The translations under genes and the position numbers were made by a program. The notes below the pieces were generated by a model that worked only from the letters and a program-made list of their open reading frames with translations, searched no databases and was not told the DNA's origin. A stretch of 30,464 nucleotides of DNA from CAYLJO01 sp964383905 (lineage in GTDB: Bacteria > Acidobacteriota > Blastocatellia > Pyrinomonadales > Pyrinomonadaceae), in contig CAYLJO010000054.1 of the NCBI GenBank assembly GCA_964383905.1, forward strand, positions 1-30,464, written 5' to 3'. Shown here one piece after another: positions 29,828 through 30,464 of this stretch. Position 1 is the stretch's first letter. Every line of letters begins with the position of its first letter.

Positions 29828-30464
29828 ATGCTCAGAATGGGGAAAAATCCAAAAGATCACGCTGACACTGAACATACAACGGATAATCAGGCGACACAGC
29901 GCAACACGGCATCCGGCTACACGCCACACCAGCAGAGCGCGGAACCGGCTCGATCATCCGCGCCTGAAGCTGCTCCAACACGGGCCGTGACTGAAAGCGA
30001 ATCACTGGCGCGCGACATCAAAGAAGGCACCCTCAGCGGCTTCGTCGGTAACGGCACCTCGCTCACCGGCGAGGCCACCTTCAAAGGCATGCTCCGCGTC
30101 GACGGCCACCTCTCGGGCCGCATTAGCTCCGAGGGCGGCACGCTCATCGTCGGCAACAACGGGCAGGTCGATGCCAACGTCGAGGTGGCGGTAGCGACCG
30201 TCCACGGGACGGTCAACGGGGACATCATCGCGAGCCAGCGGCTGGAGTTGGGGCGCGCGGCGAAGGTCAACGGGAACATCCAGACGCCGTCGTTGGTGAT
30301 CGAGCAGGGGGCGGTGTTCGAGGGGAGTTGTCGGATGGCGCAGCAGCAGAAGGGTGTGGGTGGTGACAGGCAGCGGCGGCGCGAGGAGCAGTCTCAGGCG
30401 CGTCCTGATGAAGGGGTTGATGGCGGAGGGGTGCAACCGATGGCGGAGGCTGGTGAGTCGTCTG
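29828..30464 (+). CDS. Bactofilin (polymer-forming cytoskeletal protein), partial
   Basis: The frame runs from ATG 29828 to the window end without a stop, 212 codons so far. Residues 1-65 are polar and disordered. The bactofilin domain spans about 71-172, with the repeated beta-helix turns: LTGEATFKGMLRVDGHLSG, TLIVGNNGQVDANVEVA, TVHGTVNGDIIASQRLEL and AAKVNGNIQTPSLVIEQGAVF. These proteins polymerise into filaments without nucleotide and act in cell shape, cell wall or stalk placement. The C-terminal tail (from about 173) is Gln/Arg/Gly-rich and continues beyond the window. The start is firm: GGAGG lies 8 bases before the ATG. It is divergent from ttcA. Confidence 0.9.
   Translation, partial: MLRMGKNPKDHADTEHTTDNQATQRNTASGYTPHQQSAEPARSSAPEAAPTRAVTESESLARDIKEGTLSGFVGNGTSLTGEATFKGMLRVDGHLSGRISSEGGTLIVGNNGQVDANVEVAVATVHGTVNGDIIASQRLELGRAAKVNGNIQTPSLVIEQGAVFEGSCRMAQQQKGVGGDRQRRREEQSQARPDEGVDGGGVQPMAEAGESS

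Noticed and set aside
1..30464. CRISPR arrays, tRNA or rRNA genes
   Set aside because: No direct repeats with regular 30-40 base spacers and no cloverleaf or conserved rRNA stretches were found on reading.

Overview
The window is bacterial chromosomal DNA, moderately GC-rich, with closely packed genes. It most likely comes from an Acidobacteriota genome, perhaps class Blastocatellia. That assignment is inferred from the gene content: an alternative complex III (ACIII) cluster fused to an A2-type cytochrome oxidase cluster, an ActB with an extended Tat region, and short period-7 and period-8 repeats. I could not test it by a database search. No rRNA, tRNA, CRISPR array, prophage or intact insertion sequence was recognised.

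Region 1 (about 0.2-14.1 kb) is dominated by one long minus-strand respiratory operon. In transcription order it is actA (pentaheme cytochrome c), actB (fused molybdopterin-like and Fe-S protein), actC, actD, actE (monoheme lipoprotein), actF, a single-TM protein of unknown function, a SCO1/SenC copper chaperone, then oxidase subunits II (with CuA and heme c), I, III and IV. ACIII oxidises quinol and passes electrons through its cytochromes to the heme c of subunit II, CuA and the heme-copper centre. SCO helps assemble CuA. A small plus-strand zinc-ribbon membrane protein lies at the far left.

Region 2 (14.1-20.7 kb) holds single genes: a ROK-family sugar kinase, a divergent universal stress protein, a DedA-family membrane protein, a GHMP-family kinase, a secreted glycine-zipper protein, about 1 kb with a decayed gene, and a PRC-barrel protein. 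ROK and the stress protein share a divergent promoter region with a near-consensus sigma-70 promoter for ROK.

Region 3 (20.7-27.6 kb) is a plus-strand set: a Gfo/Idh/MocA oxidoreductase, the two subunits of a hydantoinase/5-oxoprolinase-type enzyme (start and stop overlap as ATGA), and glutamine-dependent NAD+ synthetase, ended by a strong terminator.

Region 4 (27.7-30.5 kb) has a minus-strand pair, tRNA 2-thiocytidine enzyme TtcA followed by an unrecognised double-CxxC protein, and a plus-strand bactofilin that runs off the end of the window.

The most unusual signal is a set of short tandem repeats with 7- or 8-base period. At several sites two arms of heptamers face each other around a short spacer. 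Each site has a different heptamer. They overlap gene ends: one supplies the start codon and signal-peptide core of SCO, another the lipoprotein signal of ActE, another the stop codon of the stress protein. An octamer array lies in frame inside the hydantoinase B subunit.
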